A DNA stretch of 64,000 nt from Bifidobacterium sp. ESL0790 (lineage in GTDB: Bacteria > Actinomycetota > Actinomycetes > Actinomycetales > Bifidobacteriaceae). The notes below the pieces were generated by a model. The model was not told the DNA's origin. It saw only the letters and a list, made by a program, of their open reading frames with translations, and ran no database searches. Position numbers and translations under genes: made by a program. Shown here piece after piece: positions 44,454 to 53,292 of the stretch. Each line of letters begins with the position of its first letter. Within the stretch, counting starts at the first letter, position 1. Location of the stretch: contig NZ_CP113915.1 of NCBI RefSeq assembly GCF_029395435.1, positions 620,001 through 684,000 on the forward strand, read 5' to 3'.

Positions 44454-44924
44454 ATGGCTGGGTATATGAAAAAGGCGATGTCGTATCTGGGCATGACGGA
44501 CGTGGTCGATGACGATGACGAGTTGGTGGACGACGAGCCGGACTCCACCGATTTCGACTCCGACGCCACCGTGGCTCCCGTGCTCCAGCAGTCCACGAGC
44601 GCGTCGACGGCCCAGGCCGCGCCGAGCCACGGCTCCAGGACCTTCCCGGCCGGCAGGCTCAGCCGCATCGCCACCATCTGCCCGAAGTCCTACGACGACG
44701 CGCAGAAGGTCGGGCGTGCCGTGCGCGACGGCATCCCCGTGGTCCTCAACCTCACCGGCCTGGCCGAGTCCGTGGCCTATCGCATCGTCGATTTCTCCGC
44801 CGGCGTGGTCTTCGGTGTGCGCGGTTCCATCGAACGTGTGACCCCGAGGGTCTTCCTCCTGAGCCCCTCCCAGGTGAAGATCAAGGTCGAGGACGCCAAA
44901 GACGCCGACAGCGATCTCTTCTGA
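44454..44924 (+). CDS. sepF: Cell division protein SepF
   Basis: A 156-residue protein with an N-terminal amphipathic, membrane-binding sequence ('MAGYMKKAMSYLGMTD'), an acidic linker and a C-terminal SepF domain ('PKSYDDAQKVGRAVRDGIPV', 'RIVDFSAGVVFGVRGSIERV'). SepF anchors FtsZ to the membrane in actinobacteria that lack FtsA. It lies 35 bp after ftsZ in the same operon. Confidence 0.97.
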   Translation: MAGYMKKAMSYLGMTDVVDDDDELVDDEPDSTDFDSDATVAPVLQQSTSASTAQAAPSHGSRTFPAGRLSRIATICPKSYDDAQKVGRAVRDGIPVVLNLTGLAESVAYRIVDFSAGVVFGVRGSIERVTPRVFLLSPSQVKIKVEDAKDADSDLF

Positions 44925-44930
44925 GGCCTG

Positions 44931-45221
44931 ATGCTGCTTTTCATCATCAAAGCCCTGCTGCTCTGGCTCATCGGCCTCTATATGACGGTGCTGTTCATCC
45001 GTGTCATCATCGACTGGGTGGCCTACCTGTTGCCCCGTTGGCGCCCGAATCGTGTGATTTTGGCCATCTTCAACGTCTTCTATGTGCTCACCGATCCGCC
45101 GCTGCGCTGGTTGCGCCGGTTCATCCCCATCATGCGCCTGGGCAACGGTGGTATCGATTTCACTCCCGTGGTCCTGTGGTTCGTCTTGGCCGTGGTGCAG
45201 GTGCTCATCGGGTTTATCTAA
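44931..45221 (+). CDS. yggT: YggT family membrane protein
   Basis: A 96-residue protein with two membrane helices: one at the N-terminus and one at the C-terminus, linked by 'VLTDPPLRWLRRFIP', the family signature. It starts 6 nt after the sepF stop. Widely found between sepF and divIVA; its role in division or osmotic tolerance is not settled. Confidence 0.95.
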   Translation: MLLFIIKALLLWLIGLYMTVLFIRVIIDWVAYLLPRWRPNRVILAIFNVFYVLTDPPLRWLRRFIPIMRLGNGGIDFTPVVLWFVLAVVQVLIGFI

Positions 45222-45344
45222 AGAGTTCCGTTGCCCGTTGGCCCGGGCGGGTTTGACGGCTGGGGGTTCTTCCGCGGTTATCGGTTGACGCCTTCGCCTC
45301 ATCCGCTCCGAGTTTCCTTGACGTAGTGGTGCAAGACGTCGGGG

Positions 45345-45350
45345 TATACT
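45345..45350 (+). promoter_or_regulatory. Candidate -10 element of the wag31 promoter
   Basis: TATACT, with TTGACG at 45318-45323 upstream. The 21-nt spacing is longer than the usual 17, so the -35 assignment is weak. The position about 65 nt before the start leaves room for an untranslated leader. Confidence 0.5.
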
Positions 45351-45419
45351 GTGTGGTGTACTATCGCAAAGAGATATCAACGTAAGAGGCATCAAGCCCA
45401 AAGTGAGGTGTAAAGGTTT

Positions 45420-46679
45420 ATGGCACTGTTAACGCCGAAGGATATCAGGGAACATGCCTTCCAGACTGTCCGTTTCAAAGAAGGCTACGACGTCGAGGAG
45501 GTCGATGACTTCCTCGATCAGGTCACCGAGACCGTGGAGGCTCTTGGCAAGCAGGCCATGCAGGGCGGCCAGTCCACGCAGTCGCTGGGCCCGGATGTCA
45601 GCAATCTCAATACCAAGATCTCTGACCTGACCGGCCAGGTGCAATCCCTGACCCGCGAGAACGAGTCGCTCAAGGCTGCCTCCGCCAAGTCCGGAGACAA
45701 CACTGCGCAGGCCGCGCAGATCGCCCAGGCGACGCAGGAAGCCAAGCTCGCCTCCTCCAAGCTTTCCGAGGCCGAGGAGAGCAACCGTGCCCTCCAGGAC
45801 CAGAACAAGCAGCTCAAGGACCAGGTCGACCGGCTCAACGCCCAGATCGACCAGCTCACCGCCCAGGCCGCCAAGACGCAGGGCAAGCAGGACCTCGGCG
45901 ACCAGCTCGTCGCCGTGCAGCGCGAGCGCGACGAGTTCCGCTCCAACAACGAGAACCTTTCCCGCCAGCTCCAGCAGGCCCGCCAGCAGGTCGAGAAGGC
46001 CGACGAGCAGTCCAAGCAGCTCCAAGAGGTCTCCAAGCAGCTTGAGGAGTCCAAGCAGCGTGAGAACCAGCTGCGCGCGCAGGTCTCCAAGGTCGAGCCC
46101 GACACGCAGACCGGCAGCCTCCAGAAGATCGCGGGCGCCGCTTCCGGCGCGTCCAGCGAGCCCGAGCGCGCCACCGCCATGCTGACCCTGGCCATGCAGC
46201 TGCACGACCAGTACGTCGACAAGGGCAAGGCGAAGGCCAAGGAGATCACCGACGCCAGCCAGGTCAAGTACCAGGAGCTGGTCAACAAGGCCAACGATTA
46301 TTCCTCCCGCACCCGCAGCGAGTCCGACGACTATAGCAAGCGCACGCGCAACGAGGCCGACGCCTACTCGCAGAAGACCCGTTCCGCCGCTGACGGCTAC
46401 TCCAAGGAGAAGCACGCCGAGGCCGACAAGTACGAGTCCGAGGTGCAGAAGCGCGCGGCCGACTACGACCAGAAGACGCGTTCCGCCGCCGAGACCTACG
46501 CCCAGCAGGTGCGCGACAACCTCGAGTCCCAGTCCAAGGTCATGGAAGGCAACATCCAGAACCTCAAGCAGTTCGAGACCGAGTATCGCACCCGCCTCAC
46601 CGAGTTCCTGGGCCAGCTTGTCTCCCAGGTCTCCGACACGAGCACCTACAACAAATTGGACTCGGCCAACAAGGACTGA
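45420..46679 (+). CDS. wag31: DivIVA/Wag31 polar growth protein
   Basis: A 419-residue protein. The DivIVA N-terminal motif 'LLTPKDIREHAFQTVRFKEG' continues with 'YDVEEVDDFLDQV', followed by long Gln/Lys/Glu-rich coiled coils. Residues about 290-385 contain short repeats of the type 'SRTRSESDDYSKRTRNEAD' and 'SQKTRSAADGYSKEKH'. In actinobacteria Wag31 marks the poles and directs cell-wall growth. It is longer than mycobacterial Wag31 (about 260 residues), mainly through coiled coil and repeats. AAAGG precedes the ATG. Confidence 0.96.
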   Translation: MALLTPKDIREHAFQTVRFKEGYDVEEVDDFLDQVTETVEALGKQAMQGGQSTQSLGPDVSNLNTKISDLTGQVQSLTRENESLKAASAKSGDNTAQAAQIAQATQEAKLASSKLSEAEESNRALQDQNKQLKDQVDRLNAQIDQLTAQAAKTQGKQDLGDQLVAVQRERDEFRSNNENLSRQLQQARQQVEKADEQSKQLQEVSKQLEESKQRENQLRAQVSKVEPDTQTGSLQKIAGAASGASSEPERATAMLTLAMQLHDQYVDKGKAKAKEITDASQVKYQELVNKANDYSSRTRSESDDYSKRTRNEADAYSQKTRSAADGYSKEKHAEADKYESEVQKRAADYDQKTRSAAETYAQQVRDNLESQSKVMEGNIQNLKQFETEYRTRLTEFLGQLVSQVSDTSTYNKLDSANKD

Positions 46680-46691
46680 GTCGCTACGTTG

Positions 46692-47336
46692 ATGAAGGCT
46701 AACGATGCAAAACGGCTGCGCGTTCGCGTGGCCGTTTTCCTTGCCGTAGCGCTGCTCGCGCTCCTCGTCGACAGGGTCACCAAGATCTGGGCCGCCCACG
46801 CCCTCGGCGACGGCAGGACCATCGTCGTCATTCCACGGCTGCTGTCGCTCACCTTGGTGCACAACCCTGGGGCCTCGCTGGGCCTCGGCTCGTCGGTGAC
46901 CTGGCTGATCTCATGCGTGGCGTTTGTGGCGTGCCTGGTGATGGCCTATTTCGCCCTGACCACCGTCTCGCTGTGGTGGACCGTCGGGCTTGGGCTCGGC
47001 TTCGCGGGGGCGATGGGCAACCTCATCGACCGTGTGATCTACGCCGACGGCTTTGTGAACGGCCGGGTGGTCGATTTTCTCAATTACGGATGGTCCGTGG
47101 GCAACGTGGCCGACATCATCCTGATGGTCGCGGCCGCCATCATCATCGTGCTGATCCTCGCGCAGGTGCCTTTCAGCAGACATGACGTCGAGGACGGTTC
47201 GGCGCCGCATGATGCTGATGCCGCCGATAACACGAATATTTCCGATGCCGCGAACGTCGCTGATGACTTGAACGCCGCTGATAACTCCAATATCGCCGCC
47301 GCCGAATCAGACGTGCACACCGGGGGAGTGGTGTGA
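46692..47336 (+). CDS. lspA: Lipoprotein signal peptidase (signal peptidase II)
   Basis: A 214-residue membrane aspartic protease that cleaves prolipoproteins. Four membrane helices and the conserved 'VHNPGASLG', 'AGAMGNLIDRV' (catalytic Asp) and 'VVDFLNYG' (catalytic Asp) are present. The C-terminal 50 residues are an Asp/Asn/Ala-rich tail absent from most homologues. ATG 46692 is used; TTG 46689 is the alternative. The stop overlaps the rluD start. Confidence 0.96.
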   Translation: MKANDAKRLRVRVAVFLAVALLALLVDRVTKIWAAHALGDGRTIVVIPRLLSLTLVHNPGASLGLGSSVTWLISCVAFVACLVMAYFALTTVSLWWTVGLGLGFAGAMGNLIDRVIYADGFVNGRVVDFLNYGWSVGNVADIILMVAAAIIIVLILAQVPFSRHDVEDGSAPHDADAADNTNISDAANVADDLNAADNSNIAAAESDVHTGGVV

Positions 47337-48283
47337 TGTCGAAGCTCTCGCCGGCTCCCGAGAACCTGGTGGGCAGACGCTTCGACGTCGCCGTCTCCAA
47401 GATGCTCGGTGTATCGCGCTCGAAGGCGGCCCAGCTCATCGAGACCGGCCAGGTGGGTGTGCTCGGCCGCGACATCTCGAAATCCGGCACTTTGGCCGAC
47501 ACCGACACCGTGGAATTCGACATCGCCGAGGAGCGCGAGGAGCCCGAACCCATCGCCTCCGGCATGGCCGTGGCCTACGAGGACGACGACGTGGTGGTGG
47601 TCGACAAGCCCGTCGGCGTGGCGGCACACGCCTCCGCCGGTTGGACCGGGCCCACCGTGCTCGGCAGCCTGCTGGCACGTGGCACGCATATCACCTCGCT
47701 GGGAGCGCCGGGGCGCCAGGGCATCGTCAGCAGACTCGACGTGGGTACCAGCGGGCTCATGCTCGTCTGCAAGTCCGATCTCGCCTACAAGGAGATGCGC
47801 CATCAATTCGCCGCGCACGAGGTCGTCAAGACCTACCACGCCCTGGTGCAGGGCAATCTCAAGGACGACAAGGCCACCATCGAGGCGCCCATCGGCCGGG
47901 CCAAGGTCTCGGATTTCCGCTTCACCGTCACCGCCGCGGGCAAACCGGCCGTCACCCACTGGGATGTGCTCGAGCGCTTCGGCGAGGCCACGCTGGTCAG
48001 CGTGAACCTCGAGACGGGCCGCACCCACCAGATCCGCGTGCACTTCTCGTCCATCGGCCACCCGCTGGTCGGCGACCCGATGTATGGCGGCAACCCGGTG
48101 CTTGCCAAGCGTCTCGGGCTCGACCGGCAGTGGCTGCACGCCATGCAGCTGGAGTTCAAGCACCCGCGCACCCGGGTGTGGACCACGGTGAAATCGCACT
48201 ATCCAATGGATTTGCACAACGCCTTACAGTTGCTGCGTGACGAGAAGGACGAGAAAATGGGTGAGCCCGGAGACGAGCGGTAG
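47336..48283 (+). CDS. rluD: RluD-type 23S rRNA pseudouridine synthase
   Basis: A 315-residue protein: S4 RNA-binding domain ('RRFDVAVSKMLGVSRSKAAQLI'), then the RluA-family catalytic domain with the Asp in 'SRLDVGTSGLMLV' (usually HRLD, here SRLD), and 'TGRTHQIRVH'. It overlaps lspA by one base (TGATG), which indicates translational coupling, and GGGGGAG lies upstream. Confidence 0.93.
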   Translation: MSKLSPAPENLVGRRFDVAVSKMLGVSRSKAAQLIETGQVGVLGRDISKSGTLADTDTVEFDIAEEREEPEPIASGMAVAYEDDDVVVVDKPVGVAAHASAGWTGPTVLGSLLARGTHITSLGAPGRQGIVSRLDVGTSGLMLVCKSDLAYKEMRHQFAAHEVVKTYHALVQGNLKDDKATIEAPIGRAKVSDFRFTVTAAGKPAVTHWDVLERFGEATLVSVNLETGRTHQIRVHFSSIGHPLVGDPMYGGNPVLAKRLGLDRQWLHAMQLEFKHPRTRVWTTVKSHYPMDLHNALQLLRDEKDEKMGEPGDER

Positions 48284-48482
48284 CGTTCGTTCGGCTTGCT
48301 GATCGGTCTTCTTGCGGTTCAGCAGGTACCGGGTTCGCTCGGTAGGCAGCGCAGTGCCAGTCGTCGTTTCGTTCCACGAATTGTCTTGGTCGTGCGAACC
48401 GTCTTGGTTGTGCGAAACGTCGTTATCATCGGGGATTTCTCGCCGATTCCCAATCCTGTTTGCCTGTTGCCCGGCACGGGAG

Positions 48483-49193
48483 CTATGGGAGAACGAGCAA
48501 CACTGCTTCGGCGATCAACGGCAGAGCACCGAGTACCAATCCCACCAACGCGAGGGATTTGCCCCGTGGCTTCAAGCCTGTCATCGGGTCGGGGTGACGG
48601 ATTTGCACCAACGCCGCGACCGCGACGATAACCGTGGCGAGACTGAACGGAAGGCACACCACGAAGGCCACTTCTTGGGCGAGGAATACCAGCACATCGA
48701 GCGGATTGTAGGTGCCGCGCGTCAAGTAGCGGTCCAATGCCAACGCCACCAGGACCAGCGCGATGTCGACGATGCCCAGAATAAACGCCGTGACGCAGCT
48801 TTTGGACATGGGAGCGTTGGCTCCATGTCCGTTCCGCCAGGCATGGCTGTCAGCGGCCCCTTCCGGACCGTATGGGAAGGCGACGGGGCGCTCGCCGCCC
48901 GCAATCCGAAAGCCGTCGGCAGGAACCTGTGGGCCATGCGTCGAAGTTTGGAAATCCCCAGCCGGAACTTGTGGTTGAGCGTCCGAAATCGGTGGCCTTT
49001 CGCCAGAACCCGAAACTTTGGAATCGAACATGGGGACTTGGTATTCGTTGCCGGCCGTCTGTGACTGGTAGGTCGGCATTGGCGATAGGGGAGCGTCTTG
49101 TGCATTCCCAGCATTCCCAGCATTCCCAGCGTTCCCGGCGGTTTCAGCGGGCCCTGGCGCCATGGAATCGCAGGGCGGTCGGCTCTCGGTCAT
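48483..49193 (-). CDS. DUF4190-like membrane protein with variable N-terminus
   Basis: A 236-residue protein. The first 125 residues are polar and contain a tandem Asn-Ala-Gly stretch encoded by 9-bp repeats at 49102-49140. Two hydrophobic regions (about 128-150 and 165-190) precede a final 'GKSLALVGLVLGALPLI' typical of DUF4190 proteins. Function unknown. AAGGAGG upstream fixes ATG 49193; the frame is open 27 codons beyond. Confidence 0.75.
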   Translation of the reverse strand: MTESRPPCDSMAPGPAETAGNAGNAGNAGNAQDAPLSPMPTYQSQTAGNEYQVPMFDSKVSGSGERPPISDAQPQVPAGDFQTSTHGPQVPADGFRIAGGERPVAFPYGPEGAADSHAWRNGHGANAPMSKSCVTAFILGIVDIALVLVALALDRYLTRGTYNPLDVLVFLAQEVAFVVCLPFSLATVIVAVAALVQIRHPDPMTGLKPRGKSLALVGLVLGALPLIAEAVLLVLP

Positions 49194-49540
49194 TTCCTCT
49201 CCTCCTTGGGACAACTGGTCATTCAACGAGATATTGATACATTCCAGTCTTGCGGATAATCGGGGAATGGGCAAGGTGGACGGGCCAATGTGAATAACTG
49301 GTCGGGATATTCAGATCGCCCGGGCGTGTCGCGCTAGAAACTCATGTTTCACTCACTTTTGGATTCTGCCTTACTGTGGAGTTTAATGTATGAACGAGGG
49401 GCATCAGAAAGATGCGAGTTTGCGATCGACTGGTGTCGCGGAATCATCATCGATGCGACACTCCGGGTGGGGGACTGCCACGTGGCAGATGTTTGCTGCG
49501 GGCTTCACGAGAGTCGGCTTCAATCGCTACCCTAGAAGCT
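49194..49540 (+). promoter_or_regulatory. Divergent region before dnaE with likely leaderless promoter
   Basis: 347 bp. TACCCT at 49528-49533 lies 7 nt before the dnaE ATG and no ribosome site is seen. The dnaE frame stays open to 49412, but nothing conserved lies in that extension. Otherwise no feature is seen. Confidence 0.5.
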
Positions 49541-52500
49541 ATGGCTCAATCGGGAAATTTCGTGCAATTGCATAACCACACGCACTATTCGCTTTTGGAC
49601 GGCGCCTCCAAGATTCCCGACCTGGTCGCGCGCGCCAAAGAGCTCAACATGCCGGCCGTCGGCATCACCGACCACGGCAACATGCACGGCGCCTACGAGA
49701 TGTGGAGCAACGCCGTGAGCGCCGGAATCAAGCCGATCATCGGCATCGAGGCCTACCTCACCCCGGAGACCTCCCGCACCGACAAATCGCGTGTGCACTG
49801 GGGCACCGAGGCCCAGCGCAGCGACGACGTCTCCGGCGGCGGCTTCATCACCCACATGACCCTCTGGGCCGAGAACGACGAGGGTTTGGTCAACCTGATG
49901 AAGGCCTCTTCCGTGGCCAACCTCGAAGGCCGCGTCGGCAAGTGGCCGCGTATGGACTACGACGTGCTGCAGACCTACCACAAAGGCGTCATCGGCACCA
50001 CCGGATGCCCGTCCGGCATCGTCCAGACCAGGCTGCGCCTGGGCCAATACAAGGAGGCCCTGCGCGCCGCCCACCAGCTGCAGGACATCTTCGGCAAAGA
50101 CAACTTCTACGTCGAGCTGATGGACCACAACCTCGAGATCGAGAAGCGCGTCTCCGCCGACCTGCTCAAGATCGCCAAGGACCTGGGCGCTCCCATCATC
50201 GCCACCAACGATTCCCACTACGTCCACGAAGCCGACCGCGGCTCGCAGGACGCGATGCTTTGCATCAACTCCGGCTCCCACCTGGACGACCCGAACCGCT
50301 TCAAGTTCGACGGCTCCGGCTATTACATCAAGTCGGCCGAGGAGATGCGCGCCCTCTTCAAGGACCTGCCCGAGGCCTGCGACAACACCCTCGAGGTGGC
50401 CGAACGCTGCAACGTGATGTTCGACGACCACGAGGACGGCGCGTTCATGCCCAACTTCGACTGTCCCGAGGGCTGGGACGAGACCTCGCTCTTTTTGCAC
50501 GACGTGCAGCAGGGCCTCGAGAAACGCTACGACCACAACGTGCCCGAGGACGTGCGCAAGCAGGCCGACTACGAGTGCGGCGTGATCTGCCAGATGCAGT
50601 TCTGCGGCTACTTCCTGGTCGTCTCCGACTACATCAACTGGGCCAAGGAGCACGGCGTGATGGTGGGCCCCGGGCGTGGCTCGGCGGCAGGCTCCATGGT
50701 GGCCTACGCCATGGGCATCACCGAGCTCGACCCGCTGAAGCACGGCCTGATCTTCGAGCGATTCCTCAACCCCGAGCGCGTCTCGCTGCCTGATATCGAT
50801 ATCGATTTCGACCCCGAGGGCCGCCAGAAGGTGCTGGACTACGTCGGCGACAAATACGGGCACGACAAGGTGGCCCAGTGCGTCATCTACGGCACCATCA
50901 AGACCAAGCAGGCCCTGAAGGACTCCGCGCGCATCATGGGCTACGAGTTTTCCGTGGGCGACAAGCTCGTCAAGGCGCTGCCGCCGAGCAAGAACGGCAA
51001 GGACGCCAGCCTCAAGGACATGTTCGACCCGAACTCCAAGAAGTACGCCGAGGCGCGCGAGTTCCGCGAGCTCTACGACGCCGATCCCGACGCCAAGCGC
51101 ATCACCGACCAGGCCAAGGGCATCGAGGGCCTGATCCGCCAGACCGGTGTGCACGCCTGCGCCACCATCATGTCGGCCACGCCGATCACCGACACCTCGC
51201 CGCTGCTGGAACGCACCGACGGCACGGTGACCACGACCTTCGAATATCATACCTGCGAGACGCTCGGCCTGGTGAAGAACGACTTCCTCGGCCTCTCCAA
51301 CTTGACCGTCATCCGCGACACCCTGAAGAACATCGAGATCAACGGCAAGGAGCCAATCGACTACACCAAGATCCCGCTGGACGACAAGGAGACCTACCAG
51401 CTGCTGACCCGGGGCGACACCCTCGGCGTCTTCCAGCTCGATGGCGACGGCATGCGCGCGCTGCTCAAAAGCCTCAAACCCGATAACTTCAACGATATCT
51501 CCGCGTTGATCGCGCTCTACCGCCCGGGCCCGATGGATATGGACTCGCACAACAACTACGCCAAGCGCAAGAACGGTCTGCAGCCCATCACCCCGATCAA
51601 CGACGAGGTGGCCGAGGCGCTCGCCCCGGTGCTCGACGAGACCTACGGCCTGATCGTCTACCAGGAGCAGGTGCAGTCCGCGGCGCGAATCCTGGCCGGC
51701 TACTCGCTGGGCCGAGCGGACGTGCTGCGCCGAGCCATGGGCAAGAAGAAGCCCGAGGTGCTGGCCAAGGAGCAGGGGCCGTTCTTCGAGGGCATGAAGG
51801 AGCACGGCTACTCCGAGAAGGCCGCGCAGGACGTCTGGGACATCCTCGTGCCCTTCTCCGGCTACGCGTTCAATAAGGCGCATTCCGCCGCCTACGGCAT
51901 GATCTCCTATTGGACCGCCTACCTGAAGACCCACTATCCGGTCGAGTTCATGGCCGCCCTGCTGCAGGCCGAACGCAACAACAAGGACAAGACCGCGCTC
52001 TATCTGGGCGAGGCGAGGCGCATGGGCATCAAGGTGCTGCCGCCGGACGTCAACGAGTCGCGCCTGGAGTACGCCCCTGTGGGCGACATCATCCGTTTCG
52101 GCCTCGGCGCCATCCGCAACGTGGGCGACAAGGCGGTGCAGGACATCATCACCGAGCGCGAGAGCAAGCGCGGCAAGTTTGTCAGCTTCATGGACTTCAT
52201 CCGGCGTGTCTCGCTCGAGGCGCTCAACAAGCGCTCCGTGGAATCACTGATCAAGGCCGGCGCCTTCGACTCGATCGACCCCAACCGCCGCGCCCTCTTC
52301 CAGATCCACGAGACCGCCATCGACTCGGTGCTGAGCCTCAAGCGCAAGCAGGCCGAGGGGCAGTTCGACCTCTTCAGCGACCTTGACGGTGATGACGACG
52401 GGCAGGGTGAGGACGCGATGGGCGACGCCCAGGTCAACGTGCCCGACATCGAGGATTGGGACAAGAAGACGAGGCTCAACTTCGAGCGTGAGATGCTCGG

Positions 52501-53104
52501 CCTCTACGTCTCCGACCATCCGCTCTCCGGCATGACCGCGGTGCTTTCGGGCCTGCGCGACATGTCGATCGCGCACCTGATCAACAGTGCCAAGGACATC
52601 GACGAGCGCGCGCAGATCACCATCGCCGGGCTCATCACCAACGTGGACCGCAGGGTCTCCAAGCGCGGCAATCCCTGGGCCATCGTCACCATCGAGGACA
52701 TGGAGAGCTCCATCCAGTGCCTCTTCTTCGGCAAGGCCTATACCCGCTGTGCCGAGGACATGGCCATCGACGAGGTGGTGCAGATTCGCGGGCAGATCGA
52801 GGAACGCGACGAGACGGTGAGCATGCGCGCCAACGACATGGTCGTGCCCACCCTCGAGGCCGAGGACGAGCGGCCGTTGGTGCTCACGCTGCCGCAGATC
52901 GCGCTCGACCGTAGGCATGTCATGCAGCTCGGGAGGGTGCTCACCAGCCATCCCGGCTACTGCGAGGTGCGGCTGGCGATCATGGACGGCAAGGGCAACG
53001 CGCAGGTGCTCACCTTCGGCGACCGGTTCCGCGTCAAGCGTGACGCCTCGCTGTTCGGCGAGATCAAGACGCTGTTCGGGCCCAGCTGCCTGCCCGCCGC
53101 CTGA
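49541..53104 (+). CDS. dnaE: DNA polymerase III subunit alpha
   Basis: A 1187-residue replicative polymerase. The N-terminal PHP domain has 'QLHNHTHYSLLDGASK' and 'GITDHGNMHGA'. The polymerase active site has 'VGPGRGSAAGSMVAYAMGIT' and 'LPDIDIDFD'. Helix-hairpin-helix ('RFGLGAIRNVGDKAVQDI') and OB-fold ('ITIAGLITNVDRRVSKRG') regions follow in the usual order. Starts at 49541 because homologues begin near 'FVQLHNHTHYS'. A GC-rich inverted repeat at about 53134-53170 follows. Confidence 0.98.
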   Translation: MAQSGNFVQLHNHTHYSLLDGASKIPDLVARAKELNMPAVGITDHGNMHGAYEMWSNAVSAGIKPIIGIEAYLTPETSRTDKSRVHWGTEAQRSDDVSGGGFITHMTLWAENDEGLVNLMKASSVANLEGRVGKWPRMDYDVLQTYHKGVIGTTGCPSGIVQTRLRLGQYKEALRAAHQLQDIFGKDNFYVELMDHNLEIEKRVSADLLKIAKDLGAPIIATNDSHYVHEADRGSQDAMLCINSGSHLDDPNRFKFDGSGYYIKSAEEMRALFKDLPEACDNTLEVAERCNVMFDDHEDGAFMPNFDCPEGWDETSLFLHDVQQGLEKRYDHNVPEDVRKQADYECGVICQMQFCGYFLVVSDYINWAKEHGVMVGPGRGSAAGSMVAYAMGITELDPLKHGLIFERFLNPERVSLPDIDIDFDPEGRQKVLDYVGDKYGHDKVAQCVIYGTIKTKQALKDSARIMGYEFSVGDKLVKALPPSKNGKDASLKDMFDPNSKKYAEAREFRELYDADPDAKRITDQAKGIEGLIRQTGVHACATIMSATPITDTSPLLERTDGTVTTTFEYHTCETLGLVKNDFLGLSNLTVIRDTLKNIEINGKEPIDYTKIPLDDKETYQLLTRGDTLGVFQLDGDGMRALLKSLKPDNFNDISALIALYRPGPMDMDSHNNYAKRKNGLQPITPINDEVAEALAPVLDETYGLIVYQEQVQSAARILAGYSLGRADVLRRAMGKKKPEVLAKEQGPFFEGMKEHGYSEKAAQDVWDILVPFSGYAFNKAHSAAYGMISYWTAYLKTHYPVEFMAALLQAERNNKDKTALYLGEARRMGIKVLPPDVNESRLEYAPVGDIIRFGLGAIRNVGDKAVQDIITERESKRGKFVSFMDFIRRVSLEALNKRSVESLIKAGAFDSIDPNRRALFQIHETAIDSVLSLKRKQAEGQFDLFSDLDGDDDGQGEDAMGDAQVNVPDIEDWDKKTRLNFEREMLGLYVSDHPLSGMTAVLSGLRDMSIAHLINSAKDIDERAQITIAGLITNVDRRVSKRGNPWAIVTIEDMESSIQCLFFGKAYTRCAEDMAIDEVVQIRGQIEERDETVSMRANDMVVPTLEAEDERPLVLTLPQIALDRRHVMQLGRVLTSHPGYCEVRLAIMDGKGNAQVLTFGDRFRVKRDASLFGEIKTLFGPSCLPAA

Positions 53105-53133
53105 TACCTGATAGGGGAGCGCGAGAGGGTTTC

Positions 53134-53170
53134 GAGCCGGCCTGTCCCAAGGAATTGGGCGGGCCGGTTC
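53134..53170. terminator. GC-rich inverted repeat after dnaE
   Basis: GAGCCGGCCTGTCCC pairs imperfectly with GGGCGGGCCGGTTC across an 8-nt loop. A second copy of the right arm (GGCGGGCCGGTT) lies about 25 bp on. No T-run, so termination is uncertain. Confidence 0.45.
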
Positions 53171-53292
53171 GCGTTATGCATGGGAATTGGCGGGCCGGTT
53201 TGCTTGGGCAATTGATGTTATCGGCGGGTATTGGTCTCAGCATGTGGCTGATTGCAAAGTGGGATAACTCACAGTGGATACGATAAACAGCT

